Source of the DNA: Betaproteobacteria bacterium
GTDB taxonomy: Bacteria > Pseudomonadota > Gammaproteobacteria > Burkholderiales > Ga0077523
Length of the DNA stretch: 64,000 bases
NCBI GenBank assembly: GCA_016125475.1
Contig: WGLR01000006.1
Span: 124,001 to 188,000 of the forward strand
Direction: 5' to 3'
Below the pieces are notes generated by a model. That model made no database searches and had not been told where the DNA came from. It was given only the letters and a program-made list of their open reading frames with translations. Below are positions 54,329-63,555 of this stretch, piece after piece (within the stretch, counting starts at the first letter, position 1; every line of letters begins with the position of its first letter). Made by a program: the position numbers and the translations under genes.

Positions 54329-56269
54329 ATGAAAGAAGGCATCACGGGACACCGTCGGCTGTTTCCATCGCTCGCGTCGAAGGTCGTGGGTGCACTCGTT
54401 GCGTTCCTGCTGTTCGCACTCGGCGCGATCGGCCTCACCCTGCTGCAGTCGTGGCGCCTCGAGGGCGGTGCGGCCGCGATCAACGACATGGGCAGCGAGC
54501 GGATGCGCGCCTACCGGATGTCCTACCTGCTGTCGGAGTACGTTCGTGAAGGGCGGGGCGGGTCTGCCGGCGAGAAGATCTCGTCGCTCGCGAACTCGTT
54601 CGAGTCGACCCTCGCGTCACTGCGCCGCGGCGATCCCGCGCGGCCGCTCTCGCTCCCGCGTGATCCCGAGATCGCACGTCGCGTGGACGCCCTGGAGCAG
54701 CACTGGCTCACGAGGATCCGTCCGCTGATCGACCGCGCGGTGGCGTCGCCTTCGGAGGCGGCGGGCGCGCTCGACGCGCTCGGGCCGCGCATCGATCCGT
54801 TCGTGGCGGAAATCGACAGGATCGTCGGCGCCATCGAGCGGAACAACGCCGAGGCCACCAGTCTCCTCCGGGCGTCGCAGCTCACCCTCGTCGCATTCGC
54901 GATCGTGGGGACGATAGTCATCATCTACCTCATGTACCTGCTGGTCATCCGGCCGGTGTCGGCGTTGTCGAAGGGGATCCTCCGGCTCGAGGCCGAGGAT
55001 TTCTCGGCGCGGGTGCCCGTCGAAAGCCGGGACGAATTCGGCAGCGTCGCCCGTGCGTTCAACGCGATGGCCGCGCACCTCGAGACGCTCTACGAAACGC
55101 TCGAGGAGCGCGTGCGGGACAAGACCCATCGGCTCGAAGCGAAGAACCGGGAGCTGTCGACGCTCTATTCCGTCACGACCGCGCTGAACGACGGCCACGG
55201 CGTGGAGGCGCTCTGCCGCTCGTTCCTGCACCCGATCATCATGAGTTTCGCGGCGGACGCCGGAGCGGTCCGCCTCAAGCACAGCGCGGACAGCGCGCTC
55301 AGCATCGTGGTGTCGGAGGGACTGCCTCCCGGGTTTCTCGACGTGGAGACCTGCGCGCACGCGGCCTCCTGCGATTGTGGTCTCACAGCGGGCGTCGCCA
55401 CGCCCGCGGAGCACGACGGCGCACCGCAGGTGGGCACCCGCGCGTGCAGGAGCTTCGGGTACGAGAGCACGGGCGTGTTTCCGATACGTGTGGGCGGACG
55501 AATCGCCGGTGTGTTCAACCTCTATTTCACGGAGCCGCGGGCCCTCGAACAGCGCGAGCGGCGGCTGCTCGAGGTGCTCGGACGGCACCTCGGCACGGCA
55601 CTCGAGAGCGAGCGGCTCCGTTCGAGCGAGAAGGAGCTCGCCGTGAGCGAGGAACGCAACCTGATCGCGCGCGAGCTGCACGATTCGATCGCGCAGTCCC
55701 TGGCGTTCCTGAACCTGCAGACGCAGATGCTCGGCGAATCGATCGAGCGCGGCGATCTCGGCGGCGCGCGCGAGGAGGTTGCGCAGATTCGCGCGGGCGT
55801 GCGCGAGAGCTACGACGACGTGCGCGAGCTCCTCGTCCACTTCCGCTCGCGCATCGAATCCGAAGGGCTCTCCAGCGGTCTGAAGCGCACGCTCTCACGC
55901 TTCGAGGAGCAGACGGGGATCGTCGTGAGCTGGAACGAGGAAGGGCAGTACGTCGACCCGCCTGCCGAATCCCAGGGACAGATCCTGCACGTCGTGCAGG
56001 AAGCCCTCTCGAACATCCGCAAGCACGCACGTGCGCGCCACGTCGACGTTCTGATGAGACGGGGGCCGATGTACCAGTTCACCGTGCGCGACGACGGAGT
56101 CGGGTTCGCGGTCGACTCGGCGGGCCGCGACACGCAGGGCCACGTGGGGCTCCAGATCATGCGGGAACGGGCGGTGCGCATCGGTGGCACGCTCCACGTG
56201 TCCTCGATACCGGGGGCGGGGACCGAAGTCACCCTGTCGCTGCCGGTGATCGTCCAGCAGGCGGCGTGA
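54329..56269 (+). CDS. narX: Nitrate/nitrite sensor histidine kinase NarX
   Basis: 646 residues. First membrane helix about 16-40, then a periplasmic four-helix sensor with the P-box-like INDMGSERMRAYRMSYLL (51-68). The second helix is about 183-206 and HAMP about 207-260. The central domain has the NarX Cys cluster (Cys342, 348, 350 and 373). The HisKA_3 phosphoacceptor is His451 (ARELHDSIAQSLAFLNLQ), and the C-terminal ATPase holds DDGVGF. It phosphorylates NarL when nitrate binds outside. The stop overlaps narL by four bases. The start is the ATG at 54329, with no clear ribosome site. Confidence 0.95.
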   Translation: MKEGITGHRRLFPSLASKVVGALVAFLLFALGAIGLTLLQSWRLEGGAAAINDMGSERMRAYRMSYLLSEYVREGRGGSAGEKISSLANSFESTLASLRRGDPARPLSLPRDPEIARRVDALEQHWLTRIRPLIDRAVASPSEAAGALDALGPRIDPFVAEIDRIVGAIERNNAEATSLLRASQLTLVAFAIVGTIVIIYLMYLLVIRPVSALSKGILRLEAEDFSARVPVESRDEFGSVARAFNAMAAHLETLYETLEERVRDKTHRLEAKNRELSTLYSVTTALNDGHGVEALCRSFLHPIIMSFAADAGAVRLKHSADSALSIVVSEGLPPGFLDVETCAHAASCDCGLTAGVATPAEHDGAPQVGTRACRSFGYESTGVFPIRVGGRIAGVFNLYFTEPRALEQRERRLLEVLGRHLGTALESERLRSSEKELAVSEERNLIARELHDSIAQSLAFLNLQTQMLGESIERGDLGGAREEVAQIRAGVRESYDDVRELLVHFRSRIESEGLSSGLKRTLSRFEEQTGIVVSWNEEGQYVDPPAESQGQILHVVQEALSNIRKHARARHVDVLMRRGPMYQFTVRDDGVGFAVDSAGRDTQGHVGLQIMRERAVRIGGTLHVSSIPGAGTEVTLSLPVIVQQAA

Positions 56270-56910
56270 GCGCGATCCGGGTCTTCCTCGTGGACGACCA
56301 CGCGCTGTTCAGGAGCGGCGTGAAGATGCTCCTCGGACGCATGCCCGACGTCGAGGTCGTCGGCGAGGCCTCCGACGGAGCGGAAGGCATCAAGCGGGTG
56401 CGGCAGCTCGCGCCCGACCTGGTGCTGCTCGACCTGCACATGCCGGGGCTTTCCGGGAAGGAAGTCCTGAAGGCACTCACGGAGGAAGTGCCGGGCGTGC
56501 GCGTGCTCATGCTGACCGTGTCGGAGGATGCGGCAGACCTGCTCGACTGCCTGCGTGCCGGGGCGAGCGGGTATCTGCTGAAGAAGGTGGACGTCGAGGA
56601 TTTCGCCGCGGCGGTAAGGCGCGCGCATGCCGGAGAGTCCGTCGTGTCCCCCGACATGATGGGCAAGCTCGTCCGTGGCGTGAGGGAAGGCTCGCCGGTC
56701 GAGAAGTCTCCCTTCGCCGACCTCAGTGACCGTGAGCGCGAAGTGCTCGAATGCATCGCCCGCGGCGCCGCGAACAAGGAGATCGCGCGCACGCTGAATC
56801 TCGCCGAGAGCACGGTGAAGATCCACGTCCAGGCGATCCTGCGCAAGCTGGACCTGCAGAGTCGGGTGCAGGCGGCCGTGTTCGCCGTGGAGCACGGCCT
56901 CGGCCGGTGA
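56266..56910 (+). CDS. narL: Nitrate/nitrite response regulator NarL
   Basis: 214 residues, starting with GTG at 56266 inside the narX stop overlap. Receiver (1-125) with Asp56 (LLDLHMPGLSG), acidic pair DDH and Lys in LLKKVD. The C-terminal LuxR/NarL helix-turn-helix is LSDREREVLECIARGAANKEIA and LNLAESTVKIHVQAILRKL (each partial). It would activate narK/narG with FNR when nitrate is present. No clear NarL heptamer pair was identified upstream of narK1. Confidence 0.96.
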   Translation: MSAIRVFLVDDHALFRSGVKMLLGRMPDVEVVGEASDGAEGIKRVRQLAPDLVLLDLHMPGLSGKEVLKALTEEVPGVRVLMLTVSEDAADLLDCLRAGASGYLLKKVDVEDFAAAVRRAHAGESVVSPDMMGKLVRGVREGSPVEKSPFADLSDREREVLECIARGAANKEIARTLNLAESTVKIHVQAILRKLDLQSRVQAAVFAVEHGLGR

Positions 56911-57042
56911 CGGGCCGCAGATGGCACGGTCCCCGGCTCGTGCGGGCGACCACGTATCCGCAACGGCGTCCGGCACTTGAAACCCCGGGCATCGTCCCAA
57001 CTTCCCCCGGACATCGAACGACGACTGACGAGGGAGGATGCC

Positions 57043-57561
57043 GTGCGTCTGCGCGAATTCTGGAAATGGCCGGCTGTTTTCGTGGCGTTGCTCGGACTGA
57101 GTTCGGGGATGTCCGTCCGGGCCGCGGATCCCTGGGAACAGGGTGCGGTGCCCGATCGGGACGGTGGCTCGACGTCGGTCCGGGGGGCGCCTGCGGACGC
57201 ATCCGCCGCGGCCACGCTCGAGCTGCTGTCCGGCATCGCGCGCGAGTGCGGTCGACCCGCGGCGCAGTCACGGCTCGCCGCGACGCGTGCGCGCATCCTG
57301 GCGGACGAGGTGGAGCGAATCGCTGCGCGGCTTGCCGACACGACGTCCGCGCCATGGCCGGTCGGCCCCGCGACCATCGCCGAGCTCGCCGTCGCCGCGG
57401 AATCGCTGAGAAGTCCGCGCAAGGTCCTGCGGTCGTCGGGCGCGCGGGAACTCGTCAGAGTCGTGCGGACGCTTTCCCCGTCGCACGTGGTGCGGGAAAC
57501 GGTCCCGGACGACACTGCTGCCACGGACCGTCCGTCGAACGACACACCGACCGACGTCTGA
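57043..57561 (+). CDS. Secreted protein of unknown function
   Basis: 172 residues. The GTG at 57043 was chosen because AGGGAGG sits five bases upstream and the product then starts with a normal signal peptide (VRLREFWKWPAVFVALLGLS; cleavage near VRAAD). The mature part is helix-prone, rich in Ala, Arg and Thr, with one Cys (RECGRP) and no recognised domain. It stands between narL and two genes of the other strand. Not recognised. Confidence 0.6.
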   Translation: MRLREFWKWPAVFVALLGLSSGMSVRAADPWEQGAVPDRDGGSTSVRGAPADASAAATLELLSGIARECGRPAAQSRLAATRARILADEVERIAARLADTTSAPWPVGPATIAELAVAAESLRSPRKVLRSSGARELVRVVRTLSPSHVVRETVPDDTAATDRPSNDTPTDV

Positions 57562-57573
57562 CGACGCACGACA

Positions 57574-58590
57574 TCACGCCGGGGGCACGGGCGTGCGGGC
57601 CTTGCCCTGGAGGTACTCCTCCCCGAAGTCCACGTGCACTTCCGTCCAGAGCGGAAGGTGGTCCGACATCTGGTAGGTGCGCCACTGCGTGAAGCCGCGC
57701 TCCGCCGTGGGCCGGTAGATCGACGCATCGTCCTTGCGGTACACGTGCTCGTAGAAGTCGAACACGCCACCCTTCGCATCGGCGATGTGATTCTCCGTGT
57801 CCGGCGACAGGAACGCGATCTGGTCGAACGGCTTCGTCCGGGACATGTTCGTTCGCACCTGGCCGATGCTCGGAGGCGTGTCGAACGTCGTGACCAGCGC
57901 TTCCATCGTCCTGTCCTTCGACGAGAAGATGTTGAAGTCGCCGAGCAGGATCACGTTCCGGGCCCACCGGTCCTGGGAGCGTATCCGCTTCCTGAGCAGC
58001 CGCACGAGTTCCCTGCTCTCGGCGAGACGCTGCGGGTCGTCCGGCTTGTCGGCGCCGTAGTAGAGGTGCGCGGTGCAGAGCGAGAACTTGAACCAGCCTG
58101 CCCGAAGGCCGACCATGTAAGGCGATCGTGCGAAGGCGAAGGGCGTCGAGAGCAGGTCGTCCTCCTTCCTCGACTCGGGCGCGATCTCGCCCGCGAGCCC
58201 GCCGAAGACCACCTTCCGCTTGTCGTACAGGAACGCCAGCCGCTCGCCGTTGCCGGCGCGTCCTGCCGTGACGTCGGTCACGAGATAGTCCCACCAGGCT
58301 CCGAGAATGCTCATCAGGTGATCGAGCGTGTCGAGGTTGTCGCGCACCTCCTGCACGGCGACCAGATCGAAGTGCGAGATGATCTCCCCGATGTAGAAGA
58401 GCGACTCCCGCGTGCGCCCGCCGTACTTGGTGCCACCGAACTCGCGCAGATTCCACGTGGAGACGAGCAGCGTGGATTCCGCGGTCTTCATGGGGATCTC
58501 GCGGTCCAGTGCCGCACGCAGTCGGAGCAGACCCTCGGCCGTGCGGCGGTCGTCCGGGCGCCGGCTGTCCAGGGATGCGTAGAAGGGCAT
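57574..58590 (-). CDS. Endonuclease/exonuclease/phosphatase-family protein
   Basis: 338 residues, no signal peptide. The DNase I-like fold is marked by STWNLREFG, LVAVQEVRDN (metal Glu), TAHLYYG, ILLGDFNIFS (Asp/Asn pair) and the C-terminal MSDHLPLWTEV (catalytic Asp-His). It could act on DNA, phospholipid head groups or other phosphodiesters; the substrate is unknown. The ATG at 58590 is taken; the ATG at 58491 (MKTAES) is a possible internal start close to the first fold motif. It lies 54 bases downstream of the DUF1353 gene's stop on the same strand. Confidence 0.85.
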   Translation of the reverse strand: MPFYASLDSRRPDDRRTAEGLLRLRAALDREIPMKTAESTLLVSTWNLREFGGTKYGGRTRESLFYIGEIISHFDLVAVQEVRDNLDTLDHLMSILGAWWDYLVTDVTAGRAGNGERLAFLYDKRKVVFGGLAGEIAPESRKEDDLLSTPFAFARSPYMVGLRAGWFKFSLCTAHLYYGADKPDDPQRLAESRELVRLLRKRIRSQDRWARNVILLGDFNIFSSKDRTMEALVTTFDTPPSIGQVRTNMSRTKPFDQIAFLSPDTENHIADAKGGVFDFYEHVYRKDDASIYRPTAERGFTQWRTYQMSDHLPLWTEVHVDFGEEYLQGKARTPVPPA

Positions 58591-58644
58591 GTCTTCGTCA
58601 CTCCGGTGAGGTGGTTGGGGGAGGTCGGCGGTCCGGTGCGCGCG

Positions 58645-59271
58645 TCACTGCGGCTGCTGCGCGAAGAGGTGGGGGCCCGGGCGGTGGATCAGCTGCCCGA
58701 GGCGGTCATCGATCGCGTCGAGCGAGGGATCTTCCCGCCAGATCCAGTCGATCACCGGCCGGAAGTCGAGACCCCGGAGGTCGGGTTTCCAGGTGAGCAG
58801 CGTCACCGCCGCATGGCAGGATCCGTAACAGCTCGAGCCGTGAGGCTCCCAGCGTCGACCGCCCGCGCGCCATGCCATGTAGAGGAGCTTTGCCTGAGGC
58901 CGGCTGACGTCCTCCGCGAGATTGGCCTCGAAGAACATCCTCGCGACATCGTGCCACGCCTCGGTGCCCGCACTCGCGATCGCATCGCGCAGTACCGCGG
59001 CCCGGCGCACCTGACCGTCGGGTGCGAGGAGCGGCAGTCCACGCAGTTCGGACGGCACGAGCGCCCCTTCGACCACGCTGCCACGCGCCGCAGTCCAGCG
59101 CCTGCCGCGGCCGTCCACGAACGTGTAGTCCTGAACGAGCCGCATGCGGCCGGCGAGGGACACGTCTTCCGGGATCTCGAGCACGAGCCGTCCCGCGAAG
59201 TGCGGGTCGACGTCGGCCCGGACCGGCAGGCACGTCAGCCAGAGCACGCAAGAGAGGAGCGTCCTCACCAT
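58645..59271 (-). CDS. Secreted DUF1353-like protein with a CX3CH motif
   Basis: 208 residues. The start at 59271 has GGGGA at five bases and gives a signal peptide MVRTLLSCVLWLTCLPVRA. The middle resembles DUF1353: DYTFVDGRGRRW, GALVPSEL, a segment AAVLRDAIA where relatives have AAVLHD, then ARMFFEAN and LLYMAWRAGG. DUF1353 proteins are often phage or envelope proteins of unknown function. SCYGSCHAA (Cys148, Cys152, His153) is an unusual cysteine spacing that could be a disulfide, a metal site or an atypical haem-c site. Assignment to DUF1353 is by pattern. Confidence 0.6.
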   Translation of the reverse strand: MVRTLLSCVLWLTCLPVRADVDPHFAGRLVLEIPEDVSLAGRMRLVQDYTFVDGRGRRWTAARGSVVEGALVPSELRGLPLLAPDGQVRRAAVLRDAIASAGTEAWHDVARMFFEANLAEDVSRPQAKLLYMAWRAGGRRWEPHGSSCYGSCHAAVTLLTWKPDLRGLDFRPVIDWIWREDPSLDAIDDRLGQLIHRPGPHLFAQQPQ

Positions 59272-59519
59272 CCAGGTCCCCCGTTCGGCCACCCGCCGTG
59301 ACCGTCGCCAGCAAGCCGTCGATCGACGCGCGCATCCCGGTCGTGGCGACCGTCACACGTCGCGGTGCAGTGTAGCAAGAGATCGCCGGTCGGCGCGCCT
59401 GCCTCCCGGACCCGCACGCGGGGCCTATTGTGAACCGTGCGCGGTGTCGTTACCCTGAGACGCGTGCCGGCTTGCAACGTGTCGACGCGTACGCGTTTCC
59501 CGCAACCTGGAGGCAGGGG

Positions 59520-60686
59520 ATGCCCAGCGATACACCGACGCCGCGGACCCAGCTGCGCCCCGGGGACCTCACCCCGGGCGAGCCCCTTCCGCTCGACGTG
59601 TTCGACGCGAACGGACTCATGTTGCTCGCGCGGGGGCAGGTGGTGCGCAGCGAGAGCCAGCTGGAACGTCTGCTCGAGATAGGGCTGTGGGGTGACGCCG
59701 ATCACGTCGCGCGCCTGCGCAACGAACCGCTCGCGACCGAACCCCAGAGTCTGGATCGCCAGCAGGCCTCCGTGTTCGAGTGGCTGGCGTCGGCGCGCGA
59801 CGAACTCGACGCAGCCCTGACGGCCGCGGACGCCGATCTCGTCGCACGACTCGGCGACGTCGCCCGCCAGGTGCGCCGTGCCGTCGCGCTCGATTCCGAT
59901 GCCGCCGTCGCGACCGTGCAGTGGATCCGGCAGGGACCCTACGCCGTCCGGCAGTCCGTCAACGTCGCCGTGCTTGCGGAGCTCATGCTCGTGAACATGG
60001 AAGCCCCCGACCACGTGAGGCACGCGACCGTCGCGGCCGCGCTCAGCATGAATCTGTCCATCGTCGCGCTCCAGGAGACCCTCTATCACCAGAAGGAGAT
60101 GTCGCCGGAGCAGAAGGCGGAGGTCGTCCGGCATCCGGTCGCCGCATTCGACCGCCTCCGCGGCGCAGGCCTCGCGGACGAAACGTGGTTGCGTGCCGTT
60201 CTCGAACATCACGAAGCGTTCGACGGTTCGGGCTACCCGCGCAAGCTCCAGGGGGAAGACATCGGACTCCCGGCACGGGTGATTTCCGTCGCGGACAAGT
60301 TCTGCGCGACGGTATCCGAACGTGCCTACCGGGGAGCCGTCCCCGTGAGCATCGCGCTGAGGAAGCTCCTCACCGCGTCCGGTCCGACCATGGATCCGCA
60401 GGTGGCCGCTCGCCTGGCGCGGGAGATCGGCATCTTTCCGCCGGGAACGCCCGTGCGCCTGCGCAATGGCGAGACGGGGGTCGCGATCAAGCGCACGCTC
60501 GACCCGCTGGCGCCCGTGGTCCGGGTCGTGCGCGGACGCTTCGGTGAACCTCTCGCGACCTTCACTAAGCGGCTCACGAGCCGGGACACCTTCGGTGTCG
60601 CCGAGGAAGTCGCCCGCGACGAGCTCGGGGCCGATTTCGACGTCTTCCAGCTCTGGAATCCCAGCATCGACCGCACCGATCCGTGA
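59520..60686 (+). CDS. Degenerate HD-GYP-domain protein
   Basis: 388 residues, start ATG at 59520 (AGG and GGGG just upstream). The N-terminal part (about 15-70) has the PGEPLPLDVFDANGLMLLARGQVV block often found before HD-GYP domains. The HD-GYP region (about 135-300) keeps RHPVAAF (His205), EHHEAFDGSGYP (His230, His231, GYP 238-240) and ISVADKFCATVSERAYR. The first His position is replaced (VRQSVNVA) and the HD pair reads MN in AALSMNLS. Two metal-site positions are therefore missing, so c-di-GMP hydrolysis is doubtful; binding or signalling remains possible. The C-terminal 85 residues are a beta-rich extension. Confidence 0.85.
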   Translation: MPSDTPTPRTQLRPGDLTPGEPLPLDVFDANGLMLLARGQVVRSESQLERLLEIGLWGDADHVARLRNEPLATEPQSLDRQQASVFEWLASARDELDAALTAADADLVARLGDVARQVRRAVALDSDAAVATVQWIRQGPYAVRQSVNVAVLAELMLVNMEAPDHVRHATVAAALSMNLSIVALQETLYHQKEMSPEQKAEVVRHPVAAFDRLRGAGLADETWLRAVLEHHEAFDGSGYPRKLQGEDIGLPARVISVADKFCATVSERAYRGAVPVSIALRKLLTASGPTMDPQVAARLAREIGIFPPGTPVRLRNGETGVAIKRTLDPLAPVVRVVRGRFGEPLATFTKRLTSRDTFGVAEEVARDELGADFDVFQLWNPSIDRTDP

Positions 60687-60857
60687 CCGCGCGTACGGGC
60701 GCCGTCCACTGCCCGGGCCCGTCCGGGACCTCGTGCGGGTAGTTCGAAAGTACTAGTCCTTCTCGTCCGTTTGCGTCGCGCCGACCCATCCTCGGTCGGA
60801 TGTTCGCGTGTCCTCCCGATCCGTAGTCTTGCCTCGTGACCATGCGGGAGAGACGAC

Positions 60858-62111
60858 GTGACCAGTGAACGACACAGGCAGGTTTCCGTTCTGGCGGCGA
60901 GCACGATCGCGTTCACGGTCTGCTTCGCGATCTGGATGATGTTCGCGGTGATCGGTGTGCCGATCCGCAAGACCCTCGGCCTGAACGCGACCGAGTTCGG
61001 GCTGCTCACCGCCACGCCGGTTCTCACGGGCGCGCTGTCGCGCGTGCCGCTCGGCATGTGGACGGACCGTTTCGGCGGACGCATCGTCATGTTCGTGCTG
61101 CTGCTCTCGACGGTGGTGCCGCTGTGGCTCATGTCCTATGCCACGCGCTACTGGCACTTCCTCGTCCTCGGTCTCTTCGTGGGGCTCGCGGGCGGCTCGT
61201 TCTCCGTCGGCACCCCCTACGTCGCACGCTGGTTCCGTGCGGAGAACAAGGGCTTCGCGATGGGCATCTTCGGTGCGGGCAACTCCGGCGCCGCGCTGAC
61301 CAAGTTCGTCGCGCCGGCCATCGTCGTGGCTGCCGGGTGGACCGCGGTACCGAAGGTCTACGCGGTCGCGATGCTCGTCACGGCCGTCGTGTTCTGGTTC
61401 ATGAGCTACTCGGATCCCGCGCACGCGGTCGGACACCACGTCACGTGGCGGGAGCAGCTGTCAGTGCTGCGCGACCGGCGTGTCTGGAAGTACTGCCAGT
61501 ACTACTCGATCGTGTTCGGCGGCTACGTCGCGCTCGCACTCTGGATGGTGCAGTACTACGTCGGCGAGTACGGGTTCGACATCCGGATCGCGGCCCTGCT
61601 CGCGGCCTGCTTCTCGCTCCCGGGCGGCGTCCTGCGGGCCGTCGGTGGATGGCTCTCCGACCGCTACGGAGCGCACCGCGTCACCTGGTGGGTGCTCTGG
61701 GTGAGCTGGATCTGCCTGTTCATCCTCTCGTATCCGCAGACCGACTTCACGGTGGGAACGGTGAACGGTCCGAGGACGTTCCACCTCGGGCTCGACGTCT
61801 GGCTCTTCACGGCGCTGATGTTCGTGATGAGCGTGGCCTGGGCCTTCGGGAAGGCGTCGGTGTTCAAGTACATCGCCGACGACTACCGCGAAAACATCGG
61901 TGTCGTCTCCGGGGTCGTCGGCCTCGCGGGCGGCCTCGGCGGCTTTCTGCTGCCGGTGCTCTTCGGAATCCTGCTGGACCTGACGGGTGTCCGCTCGAGC
62001 TGCTTCATGCTGCTCTACGGCGTCGTCTGGGTCTCGCTCGTCTGGATGTACTTCACCGAGGTGCGGCGCTTCGACGCGGTCGGAAGCGGCGCGCGCGCCT
62101 CTCACACCTGA
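60858..62111 (+). CDS. narK1: NarK1-type nitrate/nitrite transporter
   Basis: 417 residues with twelve membrane helices. It starts with GTG at 60858 after GGGAG. NarK-type nitrate signature patches are FAIWMMFAVIGVPIRKTLGL (helix 1), GLAGGSFSVGTPYVARWF with the substrate Arg, and GAGNSGAALTKFVAPA. MFS motif WTDRFGGR is between helices 2 and 3. The NarK1 group is a proton-nitrate symporter used at the start of nitrate respiration. It is followed after 16 bases by narK2. Confidence 0.95.
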   Translation: MTSERHRQVSVLAASTIAFTVCFAIWMMFAVIGVPIRKTLGLNATEFGLLTATPVLTGALSRVPLGMWTDRFGGRIVMFVLLLSTVVPLWLMSYATRYWHFLVLGLFVGLAGGSFSVGTPYVARWFRAENKGFAMGIFGAGNSGAALTKFVAPAIVVAAGWTAVPKVYAVAMLVTAVVFWFMSYSDPAHAVGHHVTWREQLSVLRDRRVWKYCQYYSIVFGGYVALALWMVQYYVGEYGFDIRIAALLAACFSLPGGVLRAVGGWLSDRYGAHRVTWWVLWVSWICLFILSYPQTDFTVGTVNGPRTFHLGLDVWLFTALMFVMSVAWAFGKASVFKYIADDYRENIGVVSGVVGLAGGLGGFLLPVLFGILLDLTGVRSSCFMLLYGVVWVSLVWMYFTEVRRFDAVGSGARASHT

Positions 62112-62127
62112 TCAAGAAGGAGGCAAC

Positions 62128-63513
62128 ATGTCGACGCACGTCCTGTCGCGCTGGGATCCCGAGGATGCCCGGTTCTGGACCGAGGAGGGTCGGTCCGTCG
62201 CGAAGCGCAACCTGTGGATCTCGATTCCCGCCCTCACGCTCGCGTTCGTAGTCTGGATGGTCTGGTCCGCGGTGGTCGTGAATCTCCCGAACGTGGGGTT
62301 CCGCTTCACGACGAACCAGCTCTTCTGGCTCACGGCCCTGCCCGCGCTCTGCGGCGCCACGCTCCGGATCTTCTACTCGTTCATGGTGCCGATCTTCGGC
62401 GGGCGTCGCTGGACCGCGATCTCGACCGCCTCCCTGCTGATCCCCGCGGCCGGCATCGGCTGGGCGGTGCAGGATCCGACGACGGGATATCCGACGTTCG
62501 TCGTGCTCGCGCTGCTGTGCGGGTTCGGCGGCGGGAACTTCGCGTCGAGCATGTCCAACATCAGCTTCTTCTACCCGAGCGCGCAGAAGGGCACGGCGCT
62601 GGGCCTCAATGCGGGTCTCGGCAATCTGGGCGTGTCGCTCGTGCAGTTCGTCGTGCCGATCGTGATCGGCGTGGGGATCTTCGGACCGATCGGCGGCGAG
62701 CCTCTCACCTGGCTGAAGGGCAGCGAGACCAAGCTCATCTGGCTCCAGAACGCCGGCTACGTGTGGATTCCGTTCATCGCGGTCGCGACGGTCGCGGCGT
62801 GGTTCGGCATGAACGACCTCACCACGGCACGCGCGTCCTTCGCGGATCAGGTCGTGATCTTCCGCCGCCAGCACAACTGGCTCATGTGCTGGCTCTATCT
62901 CGGCACCTTCGGCTCGTTCATCGGCTATTCCGCCGGCTTCCCCCTGCTCATCAAGAGCCAGTTCCCGGACGTGGTCCCGCTGCACTACGCGTGGCTCGGA
63001 CCGTTCGTCGGTGCGCTGATCCGGCCTGCCGGTGGCTGGCTTGCCGACAAGCTCGGTGGCGCACGCGTGACCTTCTGGAACTTCGTCGTGATGGCGCTCG
63101 CCGTGGTCGGTGTCCTGTACTTCCTGCCGTCCGGTCCGTCCGGTGGCAGCTTCGCCGGATTCCTCGCGATGTTCCTGGTCCTCTTCACCACGACCGGGGT
63201 CGGCAACGGCAGCACCTTCCGGATGATCCCGATCATCTTCCTGACCGAACACCAGCGCCGGCTGCGCGGCAACGACAGGCCCGCACGCGAGCAGGCCGTC
63301 CGCGAGGCCAACAAGGAGGCCGCGGCGGTGCTCGGCTTCACCTCCGCGATCGGTGCATACGGCGGGTTCTTCATCCCCAAGAGCTACGGCACCTCCATCG
63401 CGATGACCGGCGGACCGGAGGCAGCCCTCTACACCTTCATCGTGTTCTACGTGACCTGCATCGCGATGACGTGGTGGTACTACGCGCGCCGCAATGCGCC
63501 CATGCCGTGCTGA
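62128..63513 (+). CDS. narK2: NarK2-type nitrate/nitrite transporter
   Basis: 461 residues, start ATG at 62128 with AAGGAGG four bases upstream. Twelve helices. The N-terminal DPEDARFWTEEGRSVAKRNL is typical of the NarK2 partner. Helix 1 has FVVWMVWSAVVVNLPNVGF and the nitrate signatures are GFGGGNFASSMSNISFFYP and GNGSTFRMIPIIF. The NarK2 group is a nitrate/nitrite antiporter that clears nitrite. Pairing narK1-narK2 before narG is typical of denitrifying beta- and gammaproteobacteria. Confidence 0.96.
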   Translation: MSTHVLSRWDPEDARFWTEEGRSVAKRNLWISIPALTLAFVVWMVWSAVVVNLPNVGFRFTTNQLFWLTALPALCGATLRIFYSFMVPIFGGRRWTAISTASLLIPAAGIGWAVQDPTTGYPTFVVLALLCGFGGGNFASSMSNISFFYPSAQKGTALGLNAGLGNLGVSLVQFVVPIVIGVGIFGPIGGEPLTWLKGSETKLIWLQNAGYVWIPFIAVATVAAWFGMNDLTTARASFADQVVIFRRQHNWLMCWLYLGTFGSFIGYSAGFPLLIKSQFPDVVPLHYAWLGPFVGALIRPAGGWLADKLGGARVTFWNFVVMALAVVGVLYFLPSGPSGGSFAGFLAMFLVLFTTTGVGNGSTFRMIPIIFLTEHQRRLRGNDRPAREQAVREANKEAAAVLGFTSAIGAYGGFFIPKSYGTSIAMTGGPEAALYTFIVFYVTCIAMTWWYYARRNAPMPC

Positions 63514-63555
63514 CGGGACGTCGCGCACCGCCGAGAGACTGAGAGGAGCACAACG

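Noticed and set aside
60687..60857. FNR or NarL sites upstream of narK1
   Set aside because: No TTGAT-N4-ATCAA and no clear pair of NarL heptamers; only a short AGTACTAGT-like stretch near 60754 was seen, which is not enough.
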